DNA of 64,000 nucleotides from NCBI RefSeq assembly GCF_018310695.1, contig NZ_JAGXCY010000011.1, positions 1 to 64,000 of the forward strand, written 5' to 3'. Below, in pieces: positions 18,284 to 26,727 of the stretch. Position 1 is the stretch's first letter; each line of letters opens with the position of its first letter. The notes beneath the pieces were generated by a model that saw only the letters and a program-made list of their open reading frames with translations, was not told where the DNA came from and made no database searches. A program made the translations under genes and the position numbers. The DNA comes from Paenibacillus sp. Marseille-Q4541. Lineage in GTDB: Bacteria > Bacillota > Bacilli > Paenibacillales > Paenibacillaceae.

Positions 18284-18311
18284 TTTACTTGGGTTTAACA
18301 GTGCGTTGAAC
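18284..18311 (+). promoter_or_regulatory. PhoP-box-like direct repeats before the AEP-binding protein gene
   Basis: TTTACT (18284-18289), TTAACA (18295-18300) and TTGAAC (18306-18311) are spaced by exactly 5 bp, so they recur every 11 bp on one face of the helix. TTTTACTTGGGTTTAACA (18283-18300) differs at three of 18 positions from 12168-12185. TATAGT at 18321-18326 could be the -10. The interpretation as PhoP sites rests on the B. subtilis consensus and on the phosphonate context. Confidence 0.55.
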
Positions 18312-18391
18312 ATTGAGAAGTATAGTTAGAACTAAGAGTTATATTAATAGGAGGATCATGAATCCTCCACACAAAAGAGGGGATATCTAAG

Positions 18392-19477
18392 ATGAAAAAA
18401 GGATGGTTTTTACTGATCAGTATTTTGTTAATCTCTACGTTCTTATCTGCTTGTAGTACAAGTGGTGGAAGCACAGCGAGTGGTTCGGGGGCGCAGTCAG
18501 GAAATAAGGAAGGATCCAAAGGGGAAGAACTGACCGTATATACAGCACTGGAAGATGACATTATTGAGCAATATCTTACAACGTATAAAGCAAAATATCC
18601 GGATGTGAAACTGAACATTGTCCGTGATTCTACAGGGGTCATTACTGCGAAACTGCTGGCTGAGAAAGATAATCCCCAAGCGGATGTCGTGTGGGGCGTT
18701 GCAGCAACTAGTTTGCTCGTTCTAGATCAGAACCAAATGTTGGAGCCTTATTCACCAGCTGGCATTGAGAGAGTTGAATCTGCATTTAAAGATAGCGCTG
18801 AGCCTGCACATTGGGTCGGGATTGATGCCTGGGAAACTGCGGTTATCGTGAACACAGTGGAGATGGAGAAGAAGGGACTTGCGATTCCGAAGACGTATCA
18901 AGACCTACTCAAACCAGAATACAAAGGCCTGATTACGATGCCAAATCCAGCTTCTTCCGGTACAGGTTTCCTAACAGTCTCTGGATTGCAGCAACTGCTC
19001 GGTGCAGATCAAGCATGGACTTATTTGGACAAGCTTCATGAAAATATTGGAATGTACACTCATTCCGGCTCCAAACCAGCGAAACTGGCAGGAACAGGGG
19101 AATATCCGATCGGGATTTCTTTTGGATACCGTGGGATCACGGAGAAAAATGATGGTTCTCCTGTAGAAGTAGTATTCCCGGCAGAAGGTTCAGGCTGGGA
19201 TGTAGAAGCAAATGCACTAATGCAAAAAGATAACATCAAACAAGCAGCGAAAGATTTTCTTGACTGGGCAATTAGTGACGAAGCGATGAAGGAATACAGC
19301 GTGAACTATCCGATTACATCGGTAACTAATGATTCAGGTGCGATCCCTGAAGGATATGAAAAAAATCCAATGGATCAACTGATCAAATACGATTTGAAAG
19401 AAGCTGCTTCTACTCGCGATGCTGTACTTGAAGAATGGAGCAAACGATACGATGGTAAAAGTGAGCCGAAATCCTAA
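18392..19477 (+). CDS. ABC transporter substrate-binding lipoprotein, probable 2-aminoethylphosphonate
   Basis: A 361-residue lipoprotein: the signal peptide ends in LSAC with Cys21 as the lipidated residue, followed by a Ser/Gly linker. The mature part is a periplasmic-binding-protein type 2 of the iron/AEP class ([54 protein letters not shown]). It would deliver AEP to the transporter at 12.3-15.1 kb. It lies in its own transcription unit with its own PhoP-like repeats, which would allow higher expression than the ATPase and permease. Aminophosphonate specificity is inferred from context. Confidence 0.88.
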   Translation: MKKGWFLLISILLISTFLSACSTSGGSTASGSGAQSGNKEGSKGEELTVYTALEDDIIEQYLTTYKAKYPDVKLNIVRDSTGVITAKLLAEKDNPQADVVWGVAATSLLVLDQNQMLEPYSPAGIERVESAFKDSAEPAHWVGIDAWETAVIVNTVEMEKKGLAIPKTYQDLLKPEYKGLITMPNPASSGTGFLTVSGLQQLLGADQAWTYLDKLHENIGMYTHSGSKPAKLAGTGEYPIGISFGYRGITEKNDGSPVEVVFPAEGSGWDVEANALMQKDNIKQAAKDFLDWAISDEAMKEYSVNYPITSVTNDSGAIPEGYEKNPMDQLIKYDLKEAASTRDAVLEEWSKRYDGKSEPKS

Positions 19478-19921
19478 CATGGGTAAACGGCTCGTAAATC
19501 AATAGCAATTATAGAAGTGATGCCTTAAGCATATCCGGCAGGGGATGTTTACAGGCATCTTTCTTTTTATCTTTTTTCGTTACCATTTGCGACCTTTCAT
19601 TGTTATCTGTTTATAAGCTTTTTATGGAGAGGGGAAACCCATGAAAGAACCATGAAGAAAAGAGGTTGGGGTTCATTATCTATGATCGTAATCATATTAA
19701 TGATACAGAAACTTATGGGATAAACGAAACTGCCTATGCAAAAATTGTGGCGTTGTTGGAATTAATAGTCTGATTTCGATTTATAACTGACATAGGCGTA
19801 GACGTAGTAACGATCAACCATATAATATATATTCATGAATCTAAATAAATAAAGTTTCAACGTGGAATAACGTACATATCTATCACAGAGGGCAGAACAT
19901 CACGGAATAGGAGCAAACTTC
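19478..19921. other. 444-base gap: terminator and a possible gene relic
   Basis: After the binding-protein terminator the gap holds two overlapping short frames. TTG 19666-19773 encodes 35 residues (MGFIIYDRNHINDTETYGIN, then a hydrophobic end), and ATG 19652-19723 encodes 23 residues. Neither has a properly spaced ribosome site. The 35-residue frame has coding-like composition and may be a gene remnant. The remainder is A/T-rich and shows nothing further that I can assign. Confidence 0.45.
19519..19572 (+). terminator. Terminator of the binding-protein unit
   Basis: GATGCCT (19519-19525) pairs with AGGCATC (19553-19559), followed by TTTCTTTTTATC. Confidence 0.78.
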
Positions 19922-20386
19922 ATGGATATTAGAATTGATGATTTAACCGGACCCGAAATTATCGCATTAGTAGAGGAACATTTTCAAGATATGCAATCTC
20001 AATCCCCAGAAGAAAGTATGCATGCCTTAGATTTAGAAAATTTAAGAAAACCTGAGATAACATTCTGGAGTGCCTGGGAGAATAAAGAGTTACTTGGTTG
20101 TGGTGCGCTAAAAGAGATTGATTCAACTCACGGAGAGATTAAATCGATGCGTACGTCTTCGTTACATATTAGAAAAGGGGTAGCCAATCGGCTTCTGGAA
20201 CAAATGATAGAGGAAGCTCAGAGGCGCGGATATCAAAGGCTCAGTTTGGAAACAGGATCGATGGAAAGTTTTAAACCAGCTATTCGGCTGTATGCAAAAT
20301 TAGGATTTGAGTATTGTGATCCTTTTGCAGACTATGTGGAAGATCCGAACAGCGTATTTATGACAAAGGAATTAGAAACAAAATAG
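19922..20386 (+). CDS. GNAT-family N-acetyltransferase, YsnE-like
   Basis: A 154-residue GNAT enzyme using acetyl-CoA. Motif A is SMRTSSLHIRKGVANRLLEQMI, where the usual Q/RxxGxG pyrophosphate loop reads RKGVAN. Motif B is RLYAKLGFEYCDPF. Length and layout match the YsnE-like putative acetyltransferases of Bacilli. The substrate is unknown. AGGAG at 19907-19911 precedes the ATG, and a compact terminator ends the single-gene unit. Its position just after the AEP cluster recalls aminophosphonate acetyltransferases, but nothing in the sequence shows that activity. Confidence 0.87.
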   Translation: MDIRIDDLTGPEIIALVEEHFQDMQSQSPEESMHALDLENLRKPEITFWSAWENKELLGCGALKEIDSTHGEIKSMRTSSLHIRKGVANRLLEQMIEEAQRRGYQRLSLETGSMESFKPAIRLYAKLGFEYCDPFADYVEDPNSVFMTKELETK

Positions 20387-20430
20387 ATCATAAAGTGAAT
20401 CATAAAGTGAAGTTGGAATATCAAAATGCT

Positions 20431-20462
20431 AAGCCTGAGAAATCAGGCTTTTTTTGTTTTTT
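20431..20462 (+). terminator. Terminator
   Basis: AAGCCTGA (20431-20438), GAAA tetraloop, TCAGGCTT (20443-20450), then seven T. Confidence 0.94.
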
Positions 20463-20522
20463 GTAACAAAACCGAGTGTTTACGTGTTAAGGAAAGAAGT
20501 AGATATGGAAGGAGAAAAAGAC

Positions 20523-21308
20523 GTGAATTGTAAGAATAAGCTTATAGATATTTTTACTTGTTTTTTTATATCTAGTTTGCTGACTTCGTGTGTACCGCAG
20601 CATTTATTGAATATGAATGAAGAGTCTATAGTAGAAGTTGTGAATCTCAAAGAAGGGCGTACTAACATAAAAGCTACTGATCAAGTTACAACAAAGATAG
20701 AAAAACCTACGGAAATCGTAAGTCAGTTTTCGAAGAGTGAGTTCTCTAACGTAATCGAAATCGATTTTACGAAGGAAACACCGTCCATCAGAGCAAAAAC
20801 TTCCACAGAAAACGGAACTTTAGTTCTTGTCTCTAGAGGTAGAGAGGAGATCGGGCATTTGACTGTTCCGAGTATGTCTGGAATAGAGGGAGACACCACT
20901 TTTCAGAGTAATTACGATATTGTGTATGAACATAACGGTAAAAGACTAACCATCTTATCTTTACCTGAGCTAACTTTGATTCAACCTACGGACAAGCTTT
21001 TATCTTTTGACAAAATAGTTTTCAAGGATGCCGATGTTTATCTATTTAATCCACGCTACACTTCAGGGTATGGAATCCAATTTTACGCTATGGCGATTCC
21101 AAACGGGGGAGGAGAACCAATTCCTCTCCATTTCATAAAAGGAGGATATCTTCTTGAACATATTACTTATAGCAGTTTGAATCCACCGATCAATAAAAAA
21201 GAAAGATTGGTTATTGTTCCAGAAGAGAGAGCAGGTTCATCCAAGGAAGAGTTGAAAGAAGTAAATTATGTACTAGATATTAAGAATAAAAGATTTGTAG
21301 CAGAGTGA
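20523..21308 (+). CDS. Putative lipoprotein of unknown function
   Basis: I read this from GTG 20523, preceded by AAGGAG (20509-20514) with 8-nt spacing; a longer in-frame reading begins inside the terminator T run. The 261-residue product starts MNCKNKLIDIFTCFFISSLL and has the lipobox LTSC, with Cys23 lipidated. The mature part is beta-rich with a Lys/Glu-rich linker and no family I recognise. It is predicted to be anchored on the outer face of the membrane. No neighbour suggests a pathway. Confidence 0.78.
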   Translation: MNCKNKLIDIFTCFFISSLLTSCVPQHLLNMNEESIVEVVNLKEGRTNIKATDQVTTKIEKPTEIVSQFSKSEFSNVIEIDFTKETPSIRAKTSTENGTLVLVSRGREEIGHLTVPSMSGIEGDTTFQSNYDIVYEHNGKRLTILSLPELTLIQPTDKLLSFDKIVFKDADVYLFNPRYTSGYGIQFYAMAIPNGGGEPIPLHFIKGGYLLEHITYSSLNPPINKKERLVIVPEERAGSSKEELKEVNYVLDIKNKRFVAE

Positions 21309-21486
21309 ATGACACTAGCAAGGCCCAATCTATGCGTTTCATTCGTGGGAATCTGTACTTTTTATAAGAAACATGTTTAATTTACAGTATTTTCTTGTAA
21401 TTAGTTATAGAGCCGATGTTCATCGTTTACCTCATCTAGTGGGTAGATTTGTTCAGAGGTAACTCTTATAACAGGAGGAGAGTGCG

Positions 21487-22656
21487 ATGCCATCTCTTAG
21501 TAAAAAGATTTCCGTCACAGCAATCCTGTGCGGTAGCATATTCTTTTCAGCGACTGAATTCACTAATGAAGCCGTGGCCAAAAATGCTAAAGTTTATGTG
21601 CAAGCAGGTGTAGAAAGTGCAGATCAGTATTCACAATTAAAAGATCCAATCATTATTGATCAGGGTAGAATTCTGCTGCCGATTAGGGACATCAGTGATC
21701 AGCTAAGTCTCAATGTACAATGGAATCAGAAGACGAAATCAGTTACTTTATATGGCGTTAATAAGGAGATCAAGTTAACTCTTGGGAGCATTACAGCGTA
21801 TGTAGACAAGAAAAAAGTAACGCTTGATGTCCCTCCTCAAATGGAAAAAAGTAAGATTTACATCCCCTTACAATTCGTTGCTTCATCCGTGAAGCAGAAG
21901 GTGACTTGGGATCGTTCTTTGAAGGAAATTACCATTCCAAGAACTTATGCGAAGGGAACAGAGAATCAAATGACTTACTGGATCAAGCTCTCTACAGGGG
22001 AGTTGTATCAAGCAAAAGGAAATCAGATAGGGACTAAGATCGGAAATGTAAGTAATAAGTTTAAAACAATGAAAGACTTTCAAGTGGAGAATATTGCTGC
22101 AGGAACTTACTATCTGCGGATGAATGAGAATTATGGTATGTCAGGGACGAGTAGAAATACAGGACAAGCTCTTGTCAAAAATGGCAAAGTATTAGATGAG
22201 GACAGCTTTTCCTTCATGGGGTATTATCCGGATACGACACTTCACAAGTCTCACGCAAACGTATTGATGACGAACGGGAAGAAGGCGAGGTTTCTAGATA
22301 AGAACGGTGTAGTAAAAGCGGAATATCATCTAACAGATATGATGCAAAAAGATGAAATTTACATGGTAGAGCATTATAATCAGCGTTTTATGATATTACG
22401 TGAGTATGCATCGCAACATCTGATCGTCTACAATGTACAGTCAGAACAGGCAGTGTATGTGCATGAAATGATCTCGCTTCCTGAGAGCGAAAAGGATGAT
22501 CTGGAACAGGCAGGGCTTGACCGTAATAATGAAATGGAAAGGGATCATATTATTATTTTTGATCGGATTATAGATGGGATCATGACATTTCAATATAAAA
22601 ATAAATCAGACAACGTAGTGAACACGTATACTCTTGATTTGAGTCAAGTCAGATAA
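21487..22656 (+). CDS. Secreted protein with copper-amine-oxidase-N-like stalk domain
   Basis: A 389-residue secreted protein preceded by AGGAGGAG. The N-terminal signal peptide (about residues 1-31) ends near AVAKN. Residues 45-155 form the stalk domain (DPIIIDQGRILLPIRDISDQL, TLGSITAYVDKKKVTLDVPP, IYIPLQFVASSV), which is common in Paenibacillaceae surface proteins and is thought to bind the cell wall or other proteins. The remaining 230 residues are beta-rich with no recognised motif. No oxidase catalytic part is present. Confidence 0.87.
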   Translation: MPSLSKKISVTAILCGSIFFSATEFTNEAVAKNAKVYVQAGVESADQYSQLKDPIIIDQGRILLPIRDISDQLSLNVQWNQKTKSVTLYGVNKEIKLTLGSITAYVDKKKVTLDVPPQMEKSKIYIPLQFVASSVKQKVTWDRSLKEITIPRTYAKGTENQMTYWIKLSTGELYQAKGNQIGTKIGNVSNKFKTMKDFQVENIAAGTYYLRMNENYGMSGTSRNTGQALVKNGKVLDEDSFSFMGYYPDTTLHKSHANVLMTNGKKARFLDKNGVVKAEYHLTDMMQKDEIYMVEHYNQRFMILREYASQHLIVYNVQSEQAVYVHEMISLPESEKDDLEQAGLDRNNEMERDHIIIFDRIIDGIMTFQYKNKSDNVVNTYTLDLSQVR

Positions 22657-22712
22657 GAAAATGGACAGGATTGCAGAAATACTTATTTCAATTTATATCA
22701 GAGAGCAATAAG

Positions 22713-22750
22713 AAAACAAACCGACTCAGAATAAAGGGGCGGTTTGTTTT
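22713..22750. terminator. Bidirectional terminator between convergent genes
   Basis: AAAACAAACCG (22713-22723) pairs with CGGTTTGTTTT (22740-22750). Confidence 0.9.
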
Positions 22751-22765
22751 TCGCTCTGAAACAAT

Positions 22766-23503
22766 TTAATCCGCTTCTACAATAGGCAGTCCTGAAGTTA
22801 CTTTACGAAATTGTGCCAATCCTTTTTGTTGATAACGTAGAGTACGATATCCACCAACCAAAATCATATTCTGAGATCTGCCTGTATTTCCGGTATCAAG
22901 ATAAAAGAGATCAATGATAGGAAAAACAGAGGCAAGAGAACGATAGATGTGATGCACATAAGGATCATGGGGGCCTCTTCCAATGATATTCATCAAAATT
23001 TTCCCTTCAGAGTCCAGTTTATCACGAGCGGTTTCAAAAAAAGAACGGCTTGTAAGCTCTTTGGGGATACCTCCCTCATGAAAAGCATCCACCACCACAT
23101 AATCGAAACGATCATTCGTCATTTTTTGCAGCAATGTATATCCATCTTCAATAATGATAGGGGTACCCTTATAATTGAAATATTGTGTACTGAGCTCTGA
23201 TACTTGCTGGTCGATTTCCGAGATAACTATTTGTTTGTCAGATAGGGCAGAAGAAAGAGTGCCGACACCATGCCCAATAAGGAATACATCCTCATAGGCA
23301 GAATTGTTCACTTCCATCAAATGTAGTATGGCTCTAGGGTATTCAAACAGAATCCGAGACGGTTCGTTAAGATCAAGAATGCCCTGAATTGCATCATTTC
23401 CGAACTCAAGCACTCGGAAATTCCCTTTCTCACCGTAAACTTCGGATGTATCATAAACATAAATTTCTCTGGGGTCTTGTTCTTGATGTAAGTACCTTAC
23501 CAT
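22766..23503 (-). CDS. Spermidine synthase-like SAM-dependent transferase
   Basis: A 245-residue Rossmann-fold protein of the spermidine synthase/methyltransferase type. It shows FLIGHGVGTLSSAL (nucleotide loop), the acidic IVISEIDQQV strand end, and FDYVVVDAFHEGGIPKEL matching the DxFH/D active-site region. The glycine loop reads GHGVG instead of GGGDG, and the N-terminal beta-hairpin domain is short. It may therefore use a substrate other than putrescine. AAAGGAG precedes ATG 23503. Confidence 0.82.
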   Translation of the reverse strand: MVRYLHQEQDPREIYVYDTSEVYGEKGNFRVLEFGNDAIQGILDLNEPSRILFEYPRAILHLMEVNNSAYEDVFLIGHGVGTLSSALSDKQIVISEIDQQVSELSTQYFNYKGTPIIIEDGYTLLQKMTNDRFDYVVVDAFHEGGIPKELTSRSFFETARDKLDSEGKILMNIIGRGPHDPYVHHIYRSLASVFPIIDLFYLDTGNTGRSQNMILVGGYRTLRYQQKGLAQFRKVTSGLPIVEAD

Positions 23504-23645
23504 GTGAGAACTCCTTTAACTGTTCCAATCTTTTCATCTCACTATATCAATTTTTACACAAGAAGAAAAAGATCTATGTCATAATGGAGAATGGAACAGC
23601 TAAAGTGTGGGCAAAAGCAATTATTAATTTAACATTGTCTTTGAA

Positions 23646-23843
23646 CTAGTGTTTAGTTTCTGGAGGGTTCAATGAAGGCTCTTCATACGTAATACGTATT
23701 CCAAGAGCGGGATAGGATTCTTCTCTATATACACAGACAGTGCAGGATTTGGTCACATAAAGTGCAGTGAATTTGCTGGATAAAGGATGCTTGCACTTAG
23801 GGCAATGCTGGCGAAAGAGTCGGCTCAAACCGGTTATCATCAT
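23646..23843 (-). CDS. Small zinc-ribbon-like protein
   Basis: About 65 residues from ATG 23843; a second ATG at 23840 is equally possible after AAAGGTG. It contains HCPKCKHPLSSKFTALYVTK followed by a CTVC pair, forming a CxxC...CxxC ribbon likely to bind zinc. The rest is a basic N-terminus and a polar C-terminal tail. There is no signal peptide. Function is unknown; it may be a small nucleic-acid-associated or regulatory protein. It is isolated and divergent from the exporter gene. Confidence 0.62.
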   Translation of the reverse strand: MMITGLSRLFRQHCPKCKHPLSSKFTALYVTKSCTVCVYREESYPALGIRITYEEPSLNPPETKH

Positions 23844-23967
23844 AATCACCTTTATTCCAATTTATTTAGTTGGGATTATTATATCTTGCCTTGTTAGGTT
23901 TGTATAGTAGTCTGACAACCAGTAATGATCATTTTTATGTTTTATGTGCGAGAGGAGGGAACATCTT

Positions 23968-24756
23968 ATGTTTGTGCTACTTATGATCCTGCTCGGATTC
24001 ATTGGTTCGTTTTTCTCAGGTTTGCTTGGAATTGGCGGTGCTATTATCAATTATCCGCTACTCTTATTTATTCCACCCTTGATGGGCCTAGATGGATTTA
24101 CCGCACATGAAGTTGCAAGCATCAGTATATTTCAGGTGTTTTTTTCATCATTGTCCGGGATCGTTGGGTATGGGATGCAGTCACGAAAATCAAAGAAGGG
24201 GCTTATACACCTCCCTTTAGCCGCATGGATGGGAACCAGTATTCTAATTGGAAGTCTAGTCGGGGGGATATGGTCTTCCCAATTTGAAGAACAAACGATC
24301 AATATTATTTATGGTCTACTTGCTGTGCTAGCAGTAGTTTTGATGTTGCTCCCCGTGAAAGGCAGAGATGAGAAAAGGGATATACAGGAAGTTGAATTCA
24401 ATCGGTTTCTGGCTAGTAGCTCAGCCTTTGCTACTGGAATTGTTTCCGGCATTGTAGGTGCTGGAGGTGGATTTATTCTGATTCCTATTATGTTAAAATT
24501 ACTTCGAATTCCAGTTCGAATCACAATTGCAACCTCTTTGACCATCGTATTCATCTCTGCGATCGGCGGAGTGATTGGCAAAATAAATGGGGGAGATATA
24601 CCGCTGATTCCCATTATTTTGGCAGTTATTGGAAGTGTAGCAGGTTCTCCTGTCGGTTCCTTGGTTAGTTCCAAGATGAACGTAAAGTATTTACGATATG
24701 CCCTGGTGTTACTGATTACGTTAACAGCAATCAAAATATGGTCATCGATCATATGA
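23968..24756 (+). CDS. TauE/SafE-family sulfite exporter-like membrane protein
   Basis: Read from ATG 23968, since GAGAGGAGG lies upstream and inside a longer in-frame frame. The 262-residue protein has about eight membrane helices and the duplicated TauE/SafE signatures: GFIGSFFSGLLGIGGAIINYP in the first half and ATGIVSGIVGAGGGFILIP in the second. Members export sulfite, sulfoacetate or other anions, but most remain uncharacterised. It is a single gene with its own terminator and shows no sulfur genes nearby. Confidence 0.9.
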   Translation: MFVLLMILLGFIGSFFSGLLGIGGAIINYPLLLFIPPLMGLDGFTAHEVASISIFQVFFSSLSGIVGYGMQSRKSKKGLIHLPLAAWMGTSILIGSLVGGIWSSQFEEQTINIIYGLLAVLAVVLMLLPVKGRDEKRDIQEVEFNRFLASSSAFATGIVSGIVGAGGGFILIPIMLKLLRIPVRITIATSLTIVFISAIGGVIGKINGGDIPLIPIILAVIGSVAGSPVGSLVSSKMNVKYLRYALVLLITLTAIKIWSSII

Positions 24757-24778
24757 TCCTTGAGATTTGCCTGAGCCC

Positions 24779-24814
24779 AAAAAGACTGCCCACCAGTTGG
24801 AGGACAGTCTTTTT
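24779..24814. terminator. Bidirectional terminator between convergent units
   Basis: AAAAAGACTG (24779-24788) pairs with CAGTCTTTTT (24805-24814). Confidence 0.9.
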
Positions 24815-24860
24815 AGGTTGTTGTCATTTCATTTTCACCATATTACTTCACGTTTTACCT

Positions 24861-26708
24861 CTAAAGACGTTTACGTTTGTAGAAAGTAATGAATAAACAA
24901 GCTAGTAAGAGAATGATTAGGGCTACGGCCGCCGTAATTACATCTTGCGTAGTCCCTTGCTGCCTATTTTGCTGCTCTCCGCCAGGGAATCCACCACCTC
25001 CCATCATCCCACCTTCAGGACGTTCCATTTGGCCGCCGCCAAAACCATTTGGTGGTTCTCCCATTCCGCCACCTTGTCCGGCCTGATTGTCTCCTTGATC
25101 GGCACCTGGAACAGCTTCTGTATTATTGTTTTGATTACCGTTTGTATCCGTCTGATCTGGTGGAGCTTCTCCAGTAGGCGGCTGAACCGCGTTATTTGAC
25201 TGCTCACCAGTAGTTGCATTTCCGCTTTCAGGCGTGGTGGTATTCTGAGGAGGAACAGCCGCTTCTCCCGTTTCATTTGGAGCAACCTTATTGTTAGCAT
25301 TGCTCGTTGCTGTCGCATTTCCCGTTGCATTAGCATTACCAGGTACCGCTTGGTTCTGCTCCTGCGCATTCCCATTCGGAGCTGCACCGTTTGCTTCACC
25401 ACCGCGTCCCATGCCACCACCACCCATGCCGCCTCCGCTGCCGGAACCATCACCGGATGAAGGAATGGTACCGTCAAGTTGCTGGGATATATTTGTAACT
25501 TGCGACGTATTTGTCGCGATCAGACTAGTGATACCTTTTTCGAATTCATCGTACGTGTAAAAAGCGTTCGGATCTGCTTTTACATGTTCTGCAATCATCG
25601 TTTTGAGTTCTGCAACTCTTGCTGTAAACGTATCAGTGGCAAGATATCCGTTGACCGCCTCAGAAATAATCTGATGATAAAGCTCTTTGTATTCGTCAAC
25701 AGCAAGCAGTTTTGCAATCAGTGGACGTTCTGCAACCGCTCCTTGAGTTGGTTCATCAATGAGCAGATTTGATCTGCCTAAACCGCCAAAGGCCATATTA
25801 TAATCCCAAGGCAATACAGAGAAGACACCATCTTCTTCATATAAATAGTAGTTTTGTTTATTAGAACCGAGATAACTGTCCGTGTTATTGGTCACGACGT
25901 TCAGAGCGATGTATTTTAAGGCATTTTCTACATCGATATATTTTTCGTAATCCGTCCCGTTATTCAGTTCATTTAACATAGCAATGAGTGCTTCACTGTC
26001 TGTTTTTTCAGACTTCACTTCAAGTCCGGTATAAAGATCAGCATCATCGCCAAGCCAGGTCAAATCACTACCTTGCCCAGTCATTACCCCTTTATAGAGA
26101 GAGCCGTAGGAGCTATCGAAATTCCGCTCCAGATAGGACTCATCAATCTGTTCAATGGCCAGGTAAAATCCCCAAAGCTCATCATTCACATATACATTTA
26201 CATAAGAGAATTCAGGAGTCGGAAGACCCATTTGTTCTGCTAGTTCGTAGGTTAGGAACTCTCTCATACTTGTCGGGTCACTGTAGTTATTGTTCAGGTT
26301 AATTTTACTGATCCCTTCAAGCTTTTGGTTCACATATTCATCAAACGATAGTTTGAAGCTGTAGCGATCCGAGTCTTCCATCTGAACAACACTGCGAAGG
26401 CTCAAATTGCCTTTGGTACGAATACCAACGTTATCAAGTTTGATCCCATTATATTCCACACTTGCAGACTTGTACTCTTCTGCACTAGCATTATCTAACA
26501 TGTCTTGAAACTCATCTTCATCAATCGTAATTTTGACATCTACAACTTTGTCTTTTGGAAATACCGTTTCTTCTATTTTCTGTTGTTCTTCGGAAACAGC
26601 GGTATCCGCAGTTTCCGAAGAAGTGGACGAGCTGCCAATTTGACAGCCGGCCAGAATCAGACAGATGGAGCAGAAGCATAGAAGAAGAGTTGAAAATTTG
26701 GTCTTCAT
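24861..26708 (-). CDS. CotH-like kinase family lipoprotein with C-terminal membrane anchor
   Basis: A 615-residue surface protein. A signal peptide with lipobox LAGC gives lipidated Cys22. Residues about 55-400 match the CotH kinase fold: VDVKITIDEDEFQDML, NVGIRTKGN, RYSFKLSFDEYVNQK (with the candidate nucleotide-binding lysine), NLNNNYSDPTSMREFLTYEL, NVVTNNTDSYLGSNKQNYYL and LPWDYNMAFGG (Asp ligand). CotH of B. subtilis phosphorylates spore coat proteins. Then come about 150 residues of Gly/Asn/Gln/Thr/Pro low complexity and a final membrane helix with a KRKRL tail. It is the last gene of the VTC-DUF4956-CotH unit, 19 bases after its neighbour. Confidence 0.9.
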   Translation of the reverse strand: MKTKFSTLLLCFCSICLILAGCQIGSSSTSSETADTAVSEEQQKIEETVFPKDKVVDVKITIDEDEFQDMLDNASAEEYKSASVEYNGIKLDNVGIRTKGNLSLRSVVQMEDSDRYSFKLSFDEYVNQKLEGISKINLNNNYSDPTSMREFLTYELAEQMGLPTPEFSYVNVYVNDELWGFYLAIEQIDESYLERNFDSSYGSLYKGVMTGQGSDLTWLGDDADLYTGLEVKSEKTDSEALIAMLNELNNGTDYEKYIDVENALKYIALNVVTNNTDSYLGSNKQNYYLYEEDGVFSVLPWDYNMAFGGLGRSNLLIDEPTQGAVAERPLIAKLLAVDEYKELYHQIISEAVNGYLATDTFTARVAELKTMIAEHVKADPNAFYTYDEFEKGITSLIATNTSQVTNISQQLDGTIPSSGDGSGSGGGMGGGGMGRGGEANGAAPNGNAQEQNQAVPGNANATGNATATSNANNKVAPNETGEAAVPPQNTTTPESGNATTGEQSNNAVQPPTGEAPPDQTDTNGNQNNNTEAVPGADQGDNQAGQGGGMGEPPNGFGGGQMERPEGGMMGGGGFPGGEQQNRQQGTTQDVITAAVALIILLLACLFITFYKRKRL

Positions 26709-26727
26709 CTAGAGCACCACCTTATCT

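Noticed and set aside
19922..20386. GNAT protein as a PhnO aminophosphonate acetyltransferase
   Set aside because: Sequence fits the YsnE-like group and it is separated from the AEP cluster by a terminator and a 444-base gap.
23581..23649. 21-codon frame starting ATG 23584
   Set aside because: No ribosome binding site, no conserved feature and it lies in the fadeout between two minus-strand genes.
25004..25477. A 157-codon frame in the low-complexity part of the CotH-like gene
   Set aside because: It overlaps the same strand in another frame where repetitive codons create long open frames; no start signal.
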